Shown: positions 27,445 to 36,378 of the stretch, piece by piece
Layout of the letters: every line of letters begins with the position of its first letter
Position numbering within the stretch: position 1 is the first letter of the stretch
NCBI GenBank assembly: GCA_024401395.1
Contig: JAKSLD010000002.1
Coordinates: 93,939-157,938, forward strand
Direction of reading: 5' to 3'
DNA: 64,000 nt
Source of the DNA: Bacteroidales bacterium
Lineage (GTDB): Bacteria; Bacteroidota; Bacteroidia; Bacteroidales; Marinilabiliaceae
Notes under the pieces: model-generated
Seen by the model: only the letters and a program-made list of their open reading frames with translations
The model's database searches: none
What the model was told of the DNA's origin: nothing
Translations under genes and position numbers: made by a program

Positions 27445-28113
27445 ATGAAGTTTTTAAAGACAACAATATTGGCCATGTTTGGCTTCAGTATCTGTGCTTC
27501 TGCTCAGACAGTACAGGAGAAGGTTGATGCTAAGGTAGATGCTGCTACTGCAGCGTACGAGGCAGCTCTTGCTAAGGTTGAGGCTGCTAAGCGCAAAGTT
27601 TTCGTAGCAGATTCTCTCATAATGGCTGGAGAAGAGGCTATCGAGGTCAACAAGGAGCTGATCTCTACACTTAACGAGCAGCGCAAGGAACTCCTCAATG
27701 AAAACAAGTCAGAGCGCAAAGCACTTAACAAGGAGGTCAAGTCAAAGGACAAGGATATAAAGAAACAGGCTACTGCGCAGCTTAAGGATCTTGACAAGTC
27801 TGAGAAGAATGCCCTTAAAGATATTGACAAGCAGATTGCTAATGCCACAAAGGCTATGAGCAAGGGCGAGGCTAACATTGCTAAGGGTAAGGGTCAGATA
27901 AAGGCTGCTGAGGCTGCCCTCGATGCTGCTTTGGACAAGTACGAGGCTGTAGCCGAGAAGTATGAATCAGTAACGGGTAATAAGGCTGCTTCTATCGACA
28001 ATGACGATCAGGGCGATTCAAAGAAGGACAAGAAGAAAGATAAGAAGAAAGACAAGAAGAAGTCTAAGAAGGATCGCGACGAAGACGAGGACGAAGAAGA
28101 CGACGAGGATTAA
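27445..28113 (+). CDS. Secreted coiled-coil protein with alternating Lys and Asp/Glu tail
   Basis: A 222-residue protein of unknown function. Signal peptide MKFLKTTILAMFGFSICASA, cleavage before Q. The mature part is almost entirely helical coiled coil, rich in Ala, Lys and Glu (residues about 25-180). The last 35 residues are extremely charged: a block of K-D-K-K repeats followed by a block of D and E only. At DNA level the Lys block is a run of AAGAAGGACAAGAAGAAAGA-like repeats, which could vary in length. Similar Ala/Lys/Glu coiled coils occur in periplasmic spacer proteins, but no family is recognised. Next to it are the DPP11-type peptidase and bioD, with no functional link obvious. Confidence 0.8.
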   Translation: MKFLKTTILAMFGFSICASAQTVQEKVDAKVDAATAAYEAALAKVEAAKRKVFVADSLIMAGEEAIEVNKELISTLNEQRKELLNENKSERKALNKEVKSKDKDIKKQATAQLKDLDKSEKNALKDIDKQIANATKAMSKGEANIAKGKGQIKAAEAALDAALDKYEAVAEKYESVTGNKAASIDNDDQGDSKKDKKKDKKKDKKKSKKDRDEDEDEEDDED

Positions 28114-28140
28114 TATCATCACAAATACCATTTCTAACAC

Positions 28141-28806
28141 GTGGAAACCAAACACGGAGCATACTTCATTTCGGGTGTAGATACCGATTGTGGCAAGACT
28201 TATGTCACTGGTTGTCTTGCAGCCTATCTTCGCCATCGTGGAGTATCTGTCATTACACAGAAACCTGTTCAAACAGGTTGCGAGACCGTAGCAGACGACC
28301 TTGTGGAGCACCGCAAGGCTATGGGTGTAGGCATTCAACAAGAGGATAAGGAACGTCGCACTTGTTCCTACCTCTTCCGGAAACCAGCTTCGCCTCACTT
28401 GGCTGCTCGTCTGGAAGGTGTTACCATTGATACTGCTAAAATATCAGAGGATACAGATTATCTGTTGTCAAAATACGATGTTGTACTGGTTGAGGGTGCA
28501 GGTGGACTTATGGTCCCTCTAAATGACGATACTCTCACCATCGACTACGTTCAGCAACAGAAATTGCCCCTTATTCTTGTCGCTTCTTCTAAACTTGGAG
28601 GCATCAACCATGCTCTCTTGAGCATCGAGGCCTGCAGAAACCGTGATATCAAACTGGAAGTATTGGTCTTCAACCGTATGCCTAAGGATGACCCGATATT
28701 GACAGAAGATGCCTACGAAGTAATCAGGAAATTTGCACTTAAAGCATATCCTGACATGAAGGTAATAGACTTTCGCTCTTCCGACTCTTTCTGGGGAGTA
28801 TTCTAA
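28141..28806 (+). CDS. bioD: Dethiobiotin synthetase
   Basis: ATP-dependent enzyme that closes the ureido ring of dethiobiotin from 7,8-diaminopelargonic acid and CO2, the penultimate step of biotin synthesis. 221 residues, normal size. The P-loop is GVDTDCGKT (12-20; family GTDTxxGKT). 'KPVQTGCE' (about 41-48) and 'VLVEGAGGLMVPL' (about 118-130) are diagnostic BioD motifs. The only start that keeps the P-loop is the GTG at 28141; no ATG is available before residue 60. No other bio gene is nearby. A strong terminator follows. Confidence 0.93.
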   Translation: METKHGAYFISGVDTDCGKTYVTGCLAAYLRHRGVSVITQKPVQTGCETVADDLVEHRKAMGVGIQQEDKERRTCSYLFRKPASPHLAARLEGVTIDTAKISEDTDYLLSKYDVVLVEGAGGLMVPLNDDTLTIDYVQQQKLPLILVASSKLGGINHALLSIEACRNRDIKLEVLVFNRMPKDDPILTEDAYEVIRKFALKAYPDMKVIDFRSSDSFWGVF

Positions 28807-28834
28807 TCGAACACCGATATATTTTTCTCACTAT

Positions 28835-28863
28835 AGCCCGTCTCGTAAGAGATGGGCTTTTTT
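28835..28863 (+). terminator. Rho-independent terminator after bioD
   Basis: AGCCCGTCTC (28835-28844), loop GTAA, GAGATGGGCT (28849-28858), then TTTTTT. It ends 3 bp before the -7 box of hrpB, so it occupies the hrpB -33 region. Confidence 0.88.
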
Positions 28864-28865
28864 CG

Positions 28866-28873
28866 TACCTTTG
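28866..28873 (+). promoter_or_regulatory. -7 box (TACCTTTG) of hrpB
   Basis: Perfect TAnnTTTG followed by CACC, 27 nt before the hrpB ATG. The -33 region falls within the bioD terminator stem and shows no TTG. Confidence 0.6.
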
Positions 28874-28900
28874 CACCTTGATATTTGACCGACAAGCACG

Positions 28901-31456
28901 ATGATACTTCCCGACTTTCCCGCTACACATATCACAGCCGATGTCATAAAGGCTCTCAATGAGAATGATACTCTCATCATTACTGCCCCTCCTGGTGCCG
29001 GTAAAAGTACCATATTGCCGCTGGCTATACTGGACAGTCTGAAAACCAATGGCAAGATACTTATGCTGGAGCCTCGCCGTCTGGCTGCCCGCGCTATTGC
29101 TGAACGTATGGCAGATATACTAGGCAAACCTGTTGGGCGTAGCGTTGGATATAGGGTGAGATTCGACAACTGTACCTCTAAGGACACTCGCATCGAGGTT
29201 CTTACCGAAGGCATCCTGACCCGTATTCTGCAGAGCGACAATGCTCTGGAAGGTGTAGATGTGGTCATTTTCGACGAGTTTCACGAGCGTTCTCTCTTCT
29301 CTGATGTCGCCCTTGCTCTGTGTCGCGATTGTCAGCAGATACTACGTCCCGACCTTAAGATTATCATCATGTCGGCTACCATCGATGTAGACCCACTAAT
29401 AAAAAAACTGCGAGCAACAAGGGAGATGCAAGGGAGTAGCAAGGGAGTAGCGCATATCCAGAGCGAAGGTCGTATCTTTGATGTCGAGAAGGTCTATATG
29501 GACAATTTTGCCATCGATGACACATTCCCTGATACGCAGAATATCGCGACTCAGGTCTCTCGCGCTGTAGCCAATGCCCTTGACACCCATAGTGGAGACA
29601 TACTCGCTTTTCTCCCAGGAGAGGCTGAAATACGCCGCTGTGAGGAGCTCTTAGGCTCATACCAGACCGAGGACCACAACCTCCACATCTACCCCCTCTA
29701 TGGTATGCTCTCGTCTGCCAAACAGCATCAGGCCATTGCACCTTCCAAACCGGGCGAGCGTAAAGTTGTCCTAGCCACATCCATTGCCGAGACATCTATT
29801 ACCATCGACGGAGTTCGCATAGTAATTGACAGCGGACTATGCCGACAACTGAAATATAGTCCCAATAATGGGCTCTCACATCTTGAGACTGTCAGGATAT
29901 CACTCGACATGGCCAATCAGCGTGCTGGTCGCGCTGGTCGTACGCAGAATGGTGTATGCTACCGCCTGTGGTCGCGAGGCTCTGAACATACTATGGCAGA
30001 ATACCGCAAGCCTGAGATACTTACAGCCGATCTCACCCAACTAGTCCTTGACATAGCTTCTTGGGGTGAACCTGATATCAATGCCCTTACATGGCTTGAC
30101 CTTCCACCTCGCGCTGCAGTCACTAGTGCTAAGGAGCTATTGTCACTCCTTGATGCCATAGACGACAAAGGCAATATCACTCCTCACGGACACGAGATTC
30201 AGAAATTACCTTGTCACCCACGTATCTCTGAGATGATGCTAGCTGCCAATAATGATTCTGAACGCAGTTTAGCTTCAGACATAGCCGCCTTGGTCGAAGA
30301 GCGCGACCCTATGAGAAACGAGGAGAGTGTAGACATAAATATACGCATAGATGCACTGCGCCGCCATAGAGCCCACAATGGCAATGCTGTTGTCTGGAAC
30401 CGTATCGAAAAGGTGGCAGCTCAGTATAGAAAACTACTTAATGTCAAGGAGGCAGACAATTCTTCGGTCGATTCAGAACTGACAGGCTTTCTTCTTGCAG
30501 CTGCTTTCCCGGAGCGCATTGCTTCGTCAAACAGAAATCACGGCAACTATACGCTGACTAATGGGCACAGTGCCAGATTGAAGCTGTCAGATTACCTCTC
30601 GCACGAAGACTGGATAGTAGTGGCAAACCTGGATGCTCGTGATAATGATGCCCGCATATTCTCTGCATCACCTATTAACCCTAGAGACCTTGCAAGTCGC
30701 GTACGAGATGTAGAGAACATATCGTGGAACAAGCAACAAGGCATTCTCACTATGCAGCACGAGAAGCGACTAGGGTTTATGGTAATGAGCGCAACCCGCA
30801 TACAGCACCCCGACGAAGAGAAAGTGGCTACAGCACTCCTAGATACTGTAGCAAACATCGGTGAACAGTTACTCGATTTCAACAACGAGTCCTTCTCTCA
30901 GCTTTGCGCTCGAATATCATCTCTTCGTCTATGGCATCCCGACGAAGAGTGGCCTGACGTCACAGTCGATGCCCTCAAAGCCAATGCCCACTACTGGCTG
31001 GCTCCGTATCTTAACGGAGTCCGCACTGCCCAAGATTTTGCCCGATTAGATATTACCGAGGCTCTCACTTCCTCTCTGGACTATGCCCGACAGCAGGATC
31101 TGGCACGTCTAGCGCCTTCACATATCAAAGTTCCCAGTGGCAGCAATATCAAGCTGAAATATCAGACTAATGGCAGCGCGCCTGTCCTTGCAGTTCGCCT
31201 GCAAGAATGTTTCGGCATGACAGACACACCCACTGTTTGCAACGGAGAACAGAAGGTACTGATGCATCTGCTCTCTCCAGGCTACAAGCCTATCCAGATT
31301 ACACAGGATATGAAGAGCTTCTGGAGTGACGCCTATTTCGAGGTGCGGAAAGAACTACGCTCACGCTATCCCAAGCACGTATGGCCCGAGAATCCATACG
31401 ATGAAGAGCCTACAAGACGTGCCAAAGGAACGAGTAACAACAACGCACGCAAATAA
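28901..31456 (+). CDS. hrpB: ATP-dependent helicase HrpB
   Basis: DEAH/RHA-type RNA helicase of 851 residues. Motif I is APPGAGKST (29-37), motif II is DEFH (125-128), as usual for HrpB rather than DEAH, motif III is 'MSATID' (near 158), and motif VI is 'QRAGRAGRTQNGVCYRLW' (near 337). The HrpB C-terminal domain ends in a P-rich 'KHVWPENPYDEEPTRR' tail, typical of the family. The cellular role in other bacteria is poorly known. Residues 171-185 (RATREMQGSSKGVAH) are an extra segment between motif III and the conserved 'SEGRIFDVEKVY'. They are encoded by three 11-bp tandem units, so a minisatellite appears to have expanded in frame here. Confidence 0.94.
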   Translation: MILPDFPATHITADVIKALNENDTLIITAPPGAGKSTILPLAILDSLKTNGKILMLEPRRLAARAIAERMADILGKPVGRSVGYRVRFDNCTSKDTRIEVLTEGILTRILQSDNALEGVDVVIFDEFHERSLFSDVALALCRDCQQILRPDLKIIIMSATIDVDPLIKKLRATREMQGSSKGVAHIQSEGRIFDVEKVYMDNFAIDDTFPDTQNIATQVSRAVANALDTHSGDILAFLPGEAEIRRCEELLGSYQTEDHNLHIYPLYGMLSSAKQHQAIAPSKPGERKVVLATSIAETSITIDGVRIVIDSGLCRQLKYSPNNGLSHLETVRISLDMANQRAGRAGRTQNGVCYRLWSRGSEHTMAEYRKPEILTADLTQLVLDIASWGEPDINALTWLDLPPRAAVTSAKELLSLLDAIDDKGNITPHGHEIQKLPCHPRISEMMLAANNDSERSLASDIAALVEERDPMRNEESVDINIRIDALRRHRAHNGNAVVWNRIEKVAAQYRKLLNVKEADNSSVDSELTGFLLAAAFPERIASSNRNHGNYTLTNGHSARLKLSDYLSHEDWIVVANLDARDNDARIFSASPINPRDLASRVRDVENISWNKQQGILTMQHEKRLGFMVMSATRIQHPDEEKVATALLDTVANIGEQLLDFNNESFSQLCARISSLRLWHPDEEWPDVTVDALKANAHYWLAPYLNGVRTAQDFARLDITEALTSSLDYARQQDLARLAPSHIKVPSGSNIKLKYQTNGSAPVLAVRLQECFGMTDTPTVCNGEQKVLMHLLSPGYKPIQITQDMKSFWSDAYFEVRKELRSRYPKHVWPENPYDEEPTRRAKGTSNNNARK
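29419..29451 (+). repeat. 11-bp tandem repeat inside hrpB
   Basis: Three units in a row: AAGGGAGATGC, AAGGGAGTAGC, AAGGGAGTAGC. Three 11-bp units total 33 bp, which keeps the reading frame. The period and purine-rich composition match the intergenic arrays at 17410-17453 and 63189-63232. Confidence 0.85.
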
Positions 31457-31504
31457 TTTTCCACCTTTTGTTGAAAAAAGCATAAAAATTTCGCCTAGTT
31501 TGTG

Positions 31505-31512
31505 TTACTTTG
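31505..31512 (+). promoter_or_regulatory. Possible -7 box (TTACTTTG) for the DUF4270 gene
   Basis: TTACTTTG followed by CA lies 25 nt before the ATG and differs from TAnnTTTG at one position. The same variant occurs at the TonB receptor gene (62937-62930). No TTG at 19-21 nt upstream. Confidence 0.35.
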
Positions 31513-31537
31513 CATTCCAAATCGATAACAGTTACAA

Positions 31538-32932
31538 ATGCGTAATAAAACAATAGCAATTCTGAGTGCTATAATCCTCATAGCTGTATGTTCTTGTTCA
31601 GACGAAGCCTTACAGATGGATTCAATCTTCCTCCATTCCAATTCGAGGGCAGAGCGCACAGACGAGGTTGCCATTCAACTTTCAACATTTAGAACTGACT
31701 CTGTTCTCACGTCAAGTCAGGGCGTAGTATGGGTCGGCAGGGCCAATAAACCTATTCTCGGCGATATTTGCAGTTCGTCCTTCATAAAACTCTGTCCTCC
31801 ATCACGTACAGGTACTATGGAGTGGCTGAAGAAGGAAAGGTACGATTCTGTAGAGATTGTCCTCAGACATACTGGTTCGTACGAGGGCGACACTATGCAA
31901 AATCTTGTCATCAACGTCAACCATTTGAAGTATGGACCTATTAAACTCAACAAGTCCGATACCGCTTCTGTAATGTCGTATGACTACATCCGTTTTGCCG
32001 AGAGTCAGACTTCATTCTACAATGTTGATTCCTTCCACGTAGGCAAGCCTATTGGACGTCACCTTTTCAAGCCACGTCCTCACGCTAAACCTCGTATCAC
32101 TTTCCGATTGGACGATGACTTCGGCAAGTCATTAGTAGAATTCATCAAGAACAACAAGGTAGCTGACAATAACGTATCCAAATATTTTTACGAAAAAGTA
32201 CTCGGCGGCATCAATATCTCAGCCGATAAGAATGCCAAGTCACTTTGCGCGTTCAGGTCCGATTCTGTTCAGATCATCCTCCATACACACGTATCGGATA
32301 TCACCAATACAAAGCGTACTCGCGTGCTTACCATCACTGAGCCAGAGAAGCAGTTCAACCGTGTGTGGAACGAGAATATGGACAAGCCTTATGACACCCT
32401 TACCTCTCTTCGCCGTCAGGTAACAGAGCAGGAAGGCGGGTTTCATAGTGCCCAGTTCGAAGGTCTGGGATACTATACACGAATCAATTTCCCGGCACTT
32501 AATACCGTATTGGACCAGAACCTATACGCCCACGTCGTCAAGGCGACGCTGACCCTCTATGCCGACAGGAAGTCTATTGACAAGTACCGTGTGCCTCCTA
32601 CTTTCTTCCTCAGTGAAATCAACGAGTTCAACGTTGAAGGTTCGCCTGTCATCAACAGTAATCGTGCGATAGTTTTTGCTCAGCGTCAATACGATACTTT
32701 TGATCTCGACAACATTAGCTACACATTCGACCTCACATACTATATCAATACCCGTCTGAGCAACGAGTACCTCAAACCTACTGAGGGTCTCTATCTCACT
32801 TGGGGTGGCTCGATGAATCCTATGAACTACAACTTCATGTCGTTTATGGGACACGAAGTTCCTGAGGGTATGGAGCATTGCAGGTCTAAACTTGAGATTA
32901 CATATTATTACTACGACAGGGAAGACCGCTAA
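31538..32932 (+). CDS. DUF4270-family lipoprotein
   Basis: Exported lipoprotein of 464 residues. The signal ends in a lipobox ('LIAVCSCSDE', acylated Cys near residue 20). The body has the features of DUF4270, a Bacteroidetes-specific family of unknown function: 'TFRTDSVLTSSQGVVWVGR' near the N-terminus and a C-terminal half with 'FEGLGYYTRINFPALNTVLD' and beta-strand-rich segments. It is probably on the outer-membrane surface or periplasmic face. The outer-membrane barrel gene starts 11 bp after the stop, so the two are likely co-expressed. In many Bacteroidales DUF4270 genes lie near glycogen synthase; that gene is not present here. Confidence 0.85.
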   Translation: MRNKTIAILSAIILIAVCSCSDEALQMDSIFLHSNSRAERTDEVAIQLSTFRTDSVLTSSQGVVWVGRANKPILGDICSSSFIKLCPPSRTGTMEWLKKERYDSVEIVLRHTGSYEGDTMQNLVINVNHLKYGPIKLNKSDTASVMSYDYIRFAESQTSFYNVDSFHVGKPIGRHLFKPRPHAKPRITFRLDDDFGKSLVEFIKNNKVADNNVSKYFYEKVLGGINISADKNAKSLCAFRSDSVQIILHTHVSDITNTKRTRVLTITEPEKQFNRVWNENMDKPYDTLTSLRRQVTEQEGGFHSAQFEGLGYYTRINFPALNTVLDQNLYAHVVKATLTLYADRKSIDKYRVPPTFFLSEINEFNVEGSPVINSNRAIVFAQRQYDTFDLDNISYTFDLTYYINTRLSNEYLKPTEGLYLTWGGSMNPMNYNFMSFMGHEVPEGMEHCRSKLEITYYYYDREDR

Positions 32933-32943
32933 TTTATTGCACG

Positions 32944-34329
32944 ATGACAATTACAAACAAGATATACAAGCTATTCGCCATCGCCGTACTTACAATAGTA
33001 TTCAACGGCATAGCAGAAGCTCAGAACAGTACCTCTTCGCCATACTCGGCTTTCGGTATCGGTCAGCTGACACCTCAGGAAGATGCTGTGGCTATGGGAA
33101 TGGGACATACAGGTATCGCCCTTGCGCCTAACGACTGGATTAATATTACCAACCCAGCCGGCATTGCGAACCTCGACTCTCTGACATTCCATTTCAATGC
33201 CCAACTGCATTGGTTTCACGGCAAAGAGTATACTGAGCAGAGATATACACAGAGTGTCTATCGCACCAATTTCGATGGTATTTCATTCGGTTGGAGAGGC
33301 AAGCCTTGGTGGGCTGCCTGCATAGGCTATTCGCCATACTCTACCGTAGGCTATAATATCTACGACCCTTACCAATTCATCTGGGGCAGCGAGGAACGTT
33401 ATGCCATCAACTTCACCGGTACAGGCGGTGTGACACGTGCTTTCTTCAACAACGCCTTCACCCTTTTCAAGCACCTCACCTTAGGATTTAGCGCAGGCGC
33501 TATATGGGGCTCTATCAGCAAGAAGGAGACTGCCATGTTCTCCAATGGCGAGACAGTATACAACCTGAAGAAATACACAATGAACAATTTCTTCTTCGAG
33601 TATGGTCTGCAGTTCGATTTCAACGTAGGCAAATTCAACAACTTCCGCTTTGGAGCTATCTATAGCAACAAGACAGCTATGCGCTCGTCTTTCGACCATA
33701 TAGTAAGTAACGATATATCAAGCAACCTCTACTTCGATGATGTCACTCCACTTGATGGTGAGTTTACAGTACCTACGACATACGGTTTCGGTATGACCTA
33801 CAACCGTCGTAAGTTCACAGCATCTATCGACTATCGAGAGAACCTCTGGGGTGAAGTCAAGAATGTCAAACTCCGAGAGACTGCTAAGTTTCTCAACAAC
33901 CATTCTCTCGGTGGCGGCGTTGAGTGGGCTTGCGGCAGCGATAAAGATCCATTCTATAAGAGATTGAAATGGCGTCTCGGTTGCTACTACGAGACCAGTT
34001 ACATAGGTCTCAATACTAAGGAGATTGAGCGTGTGGAAATTGTTCCTCAAGAAGTCGTTAAATATGACGATGAGACCAACTCCTACACATGGGTTACAGT
34101 AGATATGCCTAGGCCTATACTCAAGAAGAGCGGTGCCGAACTTGATGCTCTCACCTTTACTGCTGGTCTCACCATTCCTATGGGTCGTTTCAGGAACGCC
34201 ATCAACATCGGTTACGAGTATCGCAAGCATGGCACAAAGAATAACGGTATGATTCTAGAGAAATTCCACAACGTCAAGGTAGCTCTGAACATACGAGAAA
34301 TGTGGTTTGTGAAGTCTAAGTTCGACTAA
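32944..34329 (+). CDS. Outer-membrane beta-barrel protein (FadL/PorV-like)
   Basis: A 461-residue exported protein. Signal peptide ends 'FNGIAEAQ'. The mature start 'NSTSSPYSAFGIGQLTPQEDAVAMGMGHTGIALAPNDWINITNPAGIANLDSL' is the pattern seen in FadL/OmpP1- and PorV-like barrels of Bacteroidota, where an N-terminal 'SPYSxFGxG' segment plugs the pore. Many alternating aromatic and polar strands follow. The function could be transport of a hydrophobic compound or attachment of secreted proteins; PorV itself pairs with type IX secretion, but the sequence does not decide this. It follows the DUF4270 lipoprotein by 11 bp and could be its membrane partner. Confidence 0.78.
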   Translation: MTITNKIYKLFAIAVLTIVFNGIAEAQNSTSSPYSAFGIGQLTPQEDAVAMGMGHTGIALAPNDWINITNPAGIANLDSLTFHFNAQLHWFHGKEYTEQRYTQSVYRTNFDGISFGWRGKPWWAACIGYSPYSTVGYNIYDPYQFIWGSEERYAINFTGTGGVTRAFFNNAFTLFKHLTLGFSAGAIWGSISKKETAMFSNGETVYNLKKYTMNNFFFEYGLQFDFNVGKFNNFRFGAIYSNKTAMRSSFDHIVSNDISSNLYFDDVTPLDGEFTVPTTYGFGMTYNRRKFTASIDYRENLWGEVKNVKLRETAKFLNNHSLGGGVEWACGSDKDPFYKRLKWRLGCYYETSYIGLNTKEIERVEIVPQEVVKYDDETNSYTWVTVDMPRPILKKSGAELDALTFTAGLTIPMGRFRNAINIGYEYRKHGTKNNGMILEKFHNVKVALNIREMWFVKSKFD

Positions 34330-34363
34330 ACACCATCCACAAACAAAGAGAATAAAAGCATCC

Positions 34364-34393
34364 AAGGTTGGGCGATTTTTGTCGTCCAACCTT
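34364..34393 (+). terminator. Hairpin between the barrel gene and maf
   Basis: AAGGTTGG (34364-34371) and CCAACCTT (34386-34393) with inner CGA/TCG pairing around a TTTTTG loop. A stable stem, but it is followed by ACCCGTTAAA rather than a T-run. Confidence 0.5.
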
Positions 34394-34410
34394 ACCCGTT
34401 AAATACAGAG

Positions 34411-34989
34411 ATGAAGAATCTAGAGAAATACAACATACTCCTGGCGTCCAATTCGCCACGTCGACAAGAACTATTGTCGCAGATGGGCATCAACTTTACC
34501 GTTGCAGCAAAGCCAGGCATTGACGAGTCATTCCCAGCTGATCTAGAGGCAGAAAAGGTACCTGAATATATTGCCAAGAAGAAGGCCGAGGCATATTTGT
34601 CCGACCTCAAGGGCAACGATCTTCTCATCACAGCCGACACCGTTGTCGTCAACGACGGCAAGATTATCGGCAAGCCAAAGAGTGCTGATGATGCTCGTGC
34701 CATGATAGCATCACTATCAGGCAAGAGCCATACCGTACTTACTGGCGTGGCAATATATACAACCCAGAAGCAGATTTCATTCACCAGCGAGACAAAAGTC
34801 TACATGAGCAATATGACTCCTGAACTCATCGACTTCTACGTAGAGACATACAAGCCACTTGACAAAGCTGGTGCCTATGGCATCCAAGAGTGGATAGGAC
34901 TCACATCCATCTATCGCATCGAGGGATCGTACCAGAATGTGATGGGACTTCCAACGCAGGCTCTTTTCGACGAACTTTCAAAGATTTAA
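34411..34989 (+). CDS. maf: Maf-like nucleotide pyrophosphatase (dTTP/UTP type)
   Basis: House-cleaning nucleoside-triphosphate pyrophosphatase of 192 residues that hydrolyses non-canonical or excess dTTP/UTP. The nucleotide-binding motif SNSPRR is at 13-18; 'ITADTVVVNDGKIIGKPKS' (about 73-91) carries the catalytic Asp and the conserved GKP; 'DKAGAYGIQEW' (about 151-161) is the family C-terminal signature. YhdE-type (dTTPase/UTPase) rather than YceF is suggested by 'GAYGIQ'. It begins a run of closely spaced plus-strand genes that ends with DUF3109. Confidence 0.93.
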   Translation: MKNLEKYNILLASNSPRRQELLSQMGINFTVAAKPGIDESFPADLEAEKVPEYIAKKKAEAYLSDLKGNDLLITADTVVVNDGKIIGKPKSADDARAMIASLSGKSHTVLTGVAIYTTQKQISFTSETKVYMSNMTPELIDFYVETYKPLDKAGAYGIQEWIGLTSIYRIEGSYQNVMGLPTQALFDELSKI

Positions 34990-34995
34990 TGCACT

Positions 34996-35217
34996 ATGGC
35001 ACGACTCTCAGCACATACTAAGCCCAAAAGAGAGATACCTGTCAAGATATACCTCTCGGAAGAAGAGATGCGTGTCATCGAGCAGTTTCAGAAGAAAAAC
35101 AAGTTTCCCTCTGTAGCTTCTGCAATAAGAGAGAGCTCTATAAGGTTCATAATGGGTCACTTGCTAGAAAACCAGTATCCATCACTATTTGACCAGCCTC
35201 CAGCGGAACAAGAATAG
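34996..35217 (+). CDS. Small ribbon-helix-helix-like protein
   Basis: 73 residues. 'KREIPVKIYLSEEEMRVIEQFQKKNKFPSVASAIRESSIRFIMGH' has the strand-helix-helix plan of the ribbon-helix-helix DNA-binding fold, with a basic strand (KIYLS) and two helices split by 'KFPSVASA'. It starts 6 bp after maf. No antitoxin partner toxin gene is adjacent; the next gene is a MerR regulator. It could be a small regulator of this cluster. The RHH call is by pattern only. Confidence 0.65.
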   Translation: MARLSAHTKPKREIPVKIYLSEEEMRVIEQFQKKNKFPSVASAIRESSIRFIMGHLLENQYPSLFDQPPAEQE

Positions 35218-35254
35218 GAAATATTCGTACGACACATTATACAGCAAAATCACT

Positions 35255-35578
35255 ATGATAGAAAAATGTCAATATTCCATAGGTGAGGCAGCAGAGCGCT
35301 TCAACCTTCCTGTTTCCACCATCAGGTACTGGGAACAGCAGTTCAGCATCCTAAAGCCTATGCGTAATAAGAAGGGCGACCGTTTCTTCTCACTGGAAGA
35401 CATGAAGAACCTGAGTCTGATCTATCATCTAGTGAAAGAGCAAGGCATGACAATATCCGGTGCCAAGCAACGACTGGCTGAGAATCCGCAGGGGCTCAAG
35501 CACAATGTAGAGATTGTACGTCAACTACAGAACATACGTCAGGAGCTGGTCTCATATATCGACGAACTTAAGGCATGA
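35255..35578 (+). CDS. MerR-family transcriptional regulator
   Basis: 107 residues. N-terminal winged helix-turn-helix 'QYSIGEAAERFNLPVSTIRYWEQQFSILKPMRNKKGDRFFSLEDMKNLSLI' (about residues 5-55), then a helical dimerisation segment. There is no metal-binding Cys and no ligand domain, as in the short MerR proteins conserved in Bacteroidota. The ATG at 35255 (MIEKCQYSIGEA) was chosen because the upstream frame overlaps the previous gene and adds an unstructured stretch. Its stop overlaps the start of the Nif3-like gene by 4 bp (ATGA). Confidence 0.9.
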   Translation: MIEKCQYSIGEAAERFNLPVSTIRYWEQQFSILKPMRNKKGDRFFSLEDMKNLSLIYHLVKEQGMTISGAKQRLAENPQGLKHNVEIVRQLQNIRQELVSYIDELKA

Positions 35579-36378
35579 CGGTCCAGAATATCATAGATTC
35601 ACTTGACAGTTCGTTCCACTTCTCCTCTCAGGATTCGTGGGACAACTCAGGACTGCTTGTTGGCAATCCAGATGCGACTGTCACCAGTGTATTACTTGCT
35701 GTTGACATCACCGAATCTGTAGTAGACGAAGCCATACAGTTGGGCTGCAATGTAGTCATTGCGCACCACCCTATCATGTTCCGAGGCATTAAGAGACTCA
35801 CCTACGCCAACGCAGAGCAGCGCATCATCGCCAAGTCGATTAAAAACGACATCAACCTCATAGCAGTCCATACCCCGCTCGACAAAACCCCTAAGAAGGG
35901 CTCAAGTGCAGCTCTAGGCGAATACCTTGGGGTAAAGAAGATGAAAGTCCTCATACCCGAGCGTCATCCATTCGGCGAATGGGGGTACGGCATCATAGGC
36001 GAACTTGACTATCAGATGGGGTGCAAGAACTTCATGAGCTACGTAGCAGAAAAGCTCGACTGCAAGACAATAAGTCACAATGGCATATGTGATGGTGATA
36101 TCAAACGAGTAGCCATCTGCACAGGCTCATCCGTTGAATTTGCCAGTCAAGCAGAAGAGCAAGGCGCCGATGTTTACATCACAGCCGATGTCAAATATCA
36201 CCAGATGGCTTTATCTGAAAAGATGCTCATTATGGATATCGGACATTTCGAGAGTGAAAAAATAACGATAAACATATTTTTGCGCGAATTACAAGAAAAA
36301 TTTCCTAACTTTGCATTCCGCATATCACGTGCTTCAGAGAATATAATAAAATACTATATAAATACAGATGGCAAGTAA
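35575..36378 (+). CDS. Nif3-like dinuclear metal centre protein (DUF34/YbgI)
   Basis: 267 residues, member of the universally conserved NIF3/DUF34 family of metal-binding hexamers with uncertain function (often called GTP cyclohydrolase 1 type 2). 'WDNSGLLVG' (22-30), the HHP metal ligand motif (64-66), 'AVHTPLDKTPKKG' and the C-terminal 'MDIGHFESEK' provide the expected His, Asp and Glu ligands. It overlaps the MerR gene start (ATGA) and its own stop overlaps the next gene, so translation is coupled on both sides. In Bacteroidota this pair with the zinc-ribbon protein downstream is strongly conserved. Confidence 0.93.
   Translation: MTVQNIIDSLDSSFHFSSQDSWDNSGLLVGNPDATVTSVLLAVDITESVVDEAIQLGCNVVIAHHPIMFRGIKRLTYANAEQRIIAKSIKNDINLIAVHTPLDKTPKKGSSAALGEYLGVKKMKVLIPERHPFGEWGYGIIGELDYQMGCKNFMSYVAEKLDCKTISHNGICDGDIKRVAICTGSSVEFASQAEEQGADVYITADVKYHQMALSEKMLIMDIGHFESEKITINIFLRELQEKFPNFAFRISRASENIIKYYINTDGK

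Noticed and set aside
34996-35578. Toxin-antitoxin pair (ribbon-helix-helix protein plus neighbour)
   Set aside because: The adjacent gene is a MerR regulator, not a RelE/ParE/PIN-type toxin.
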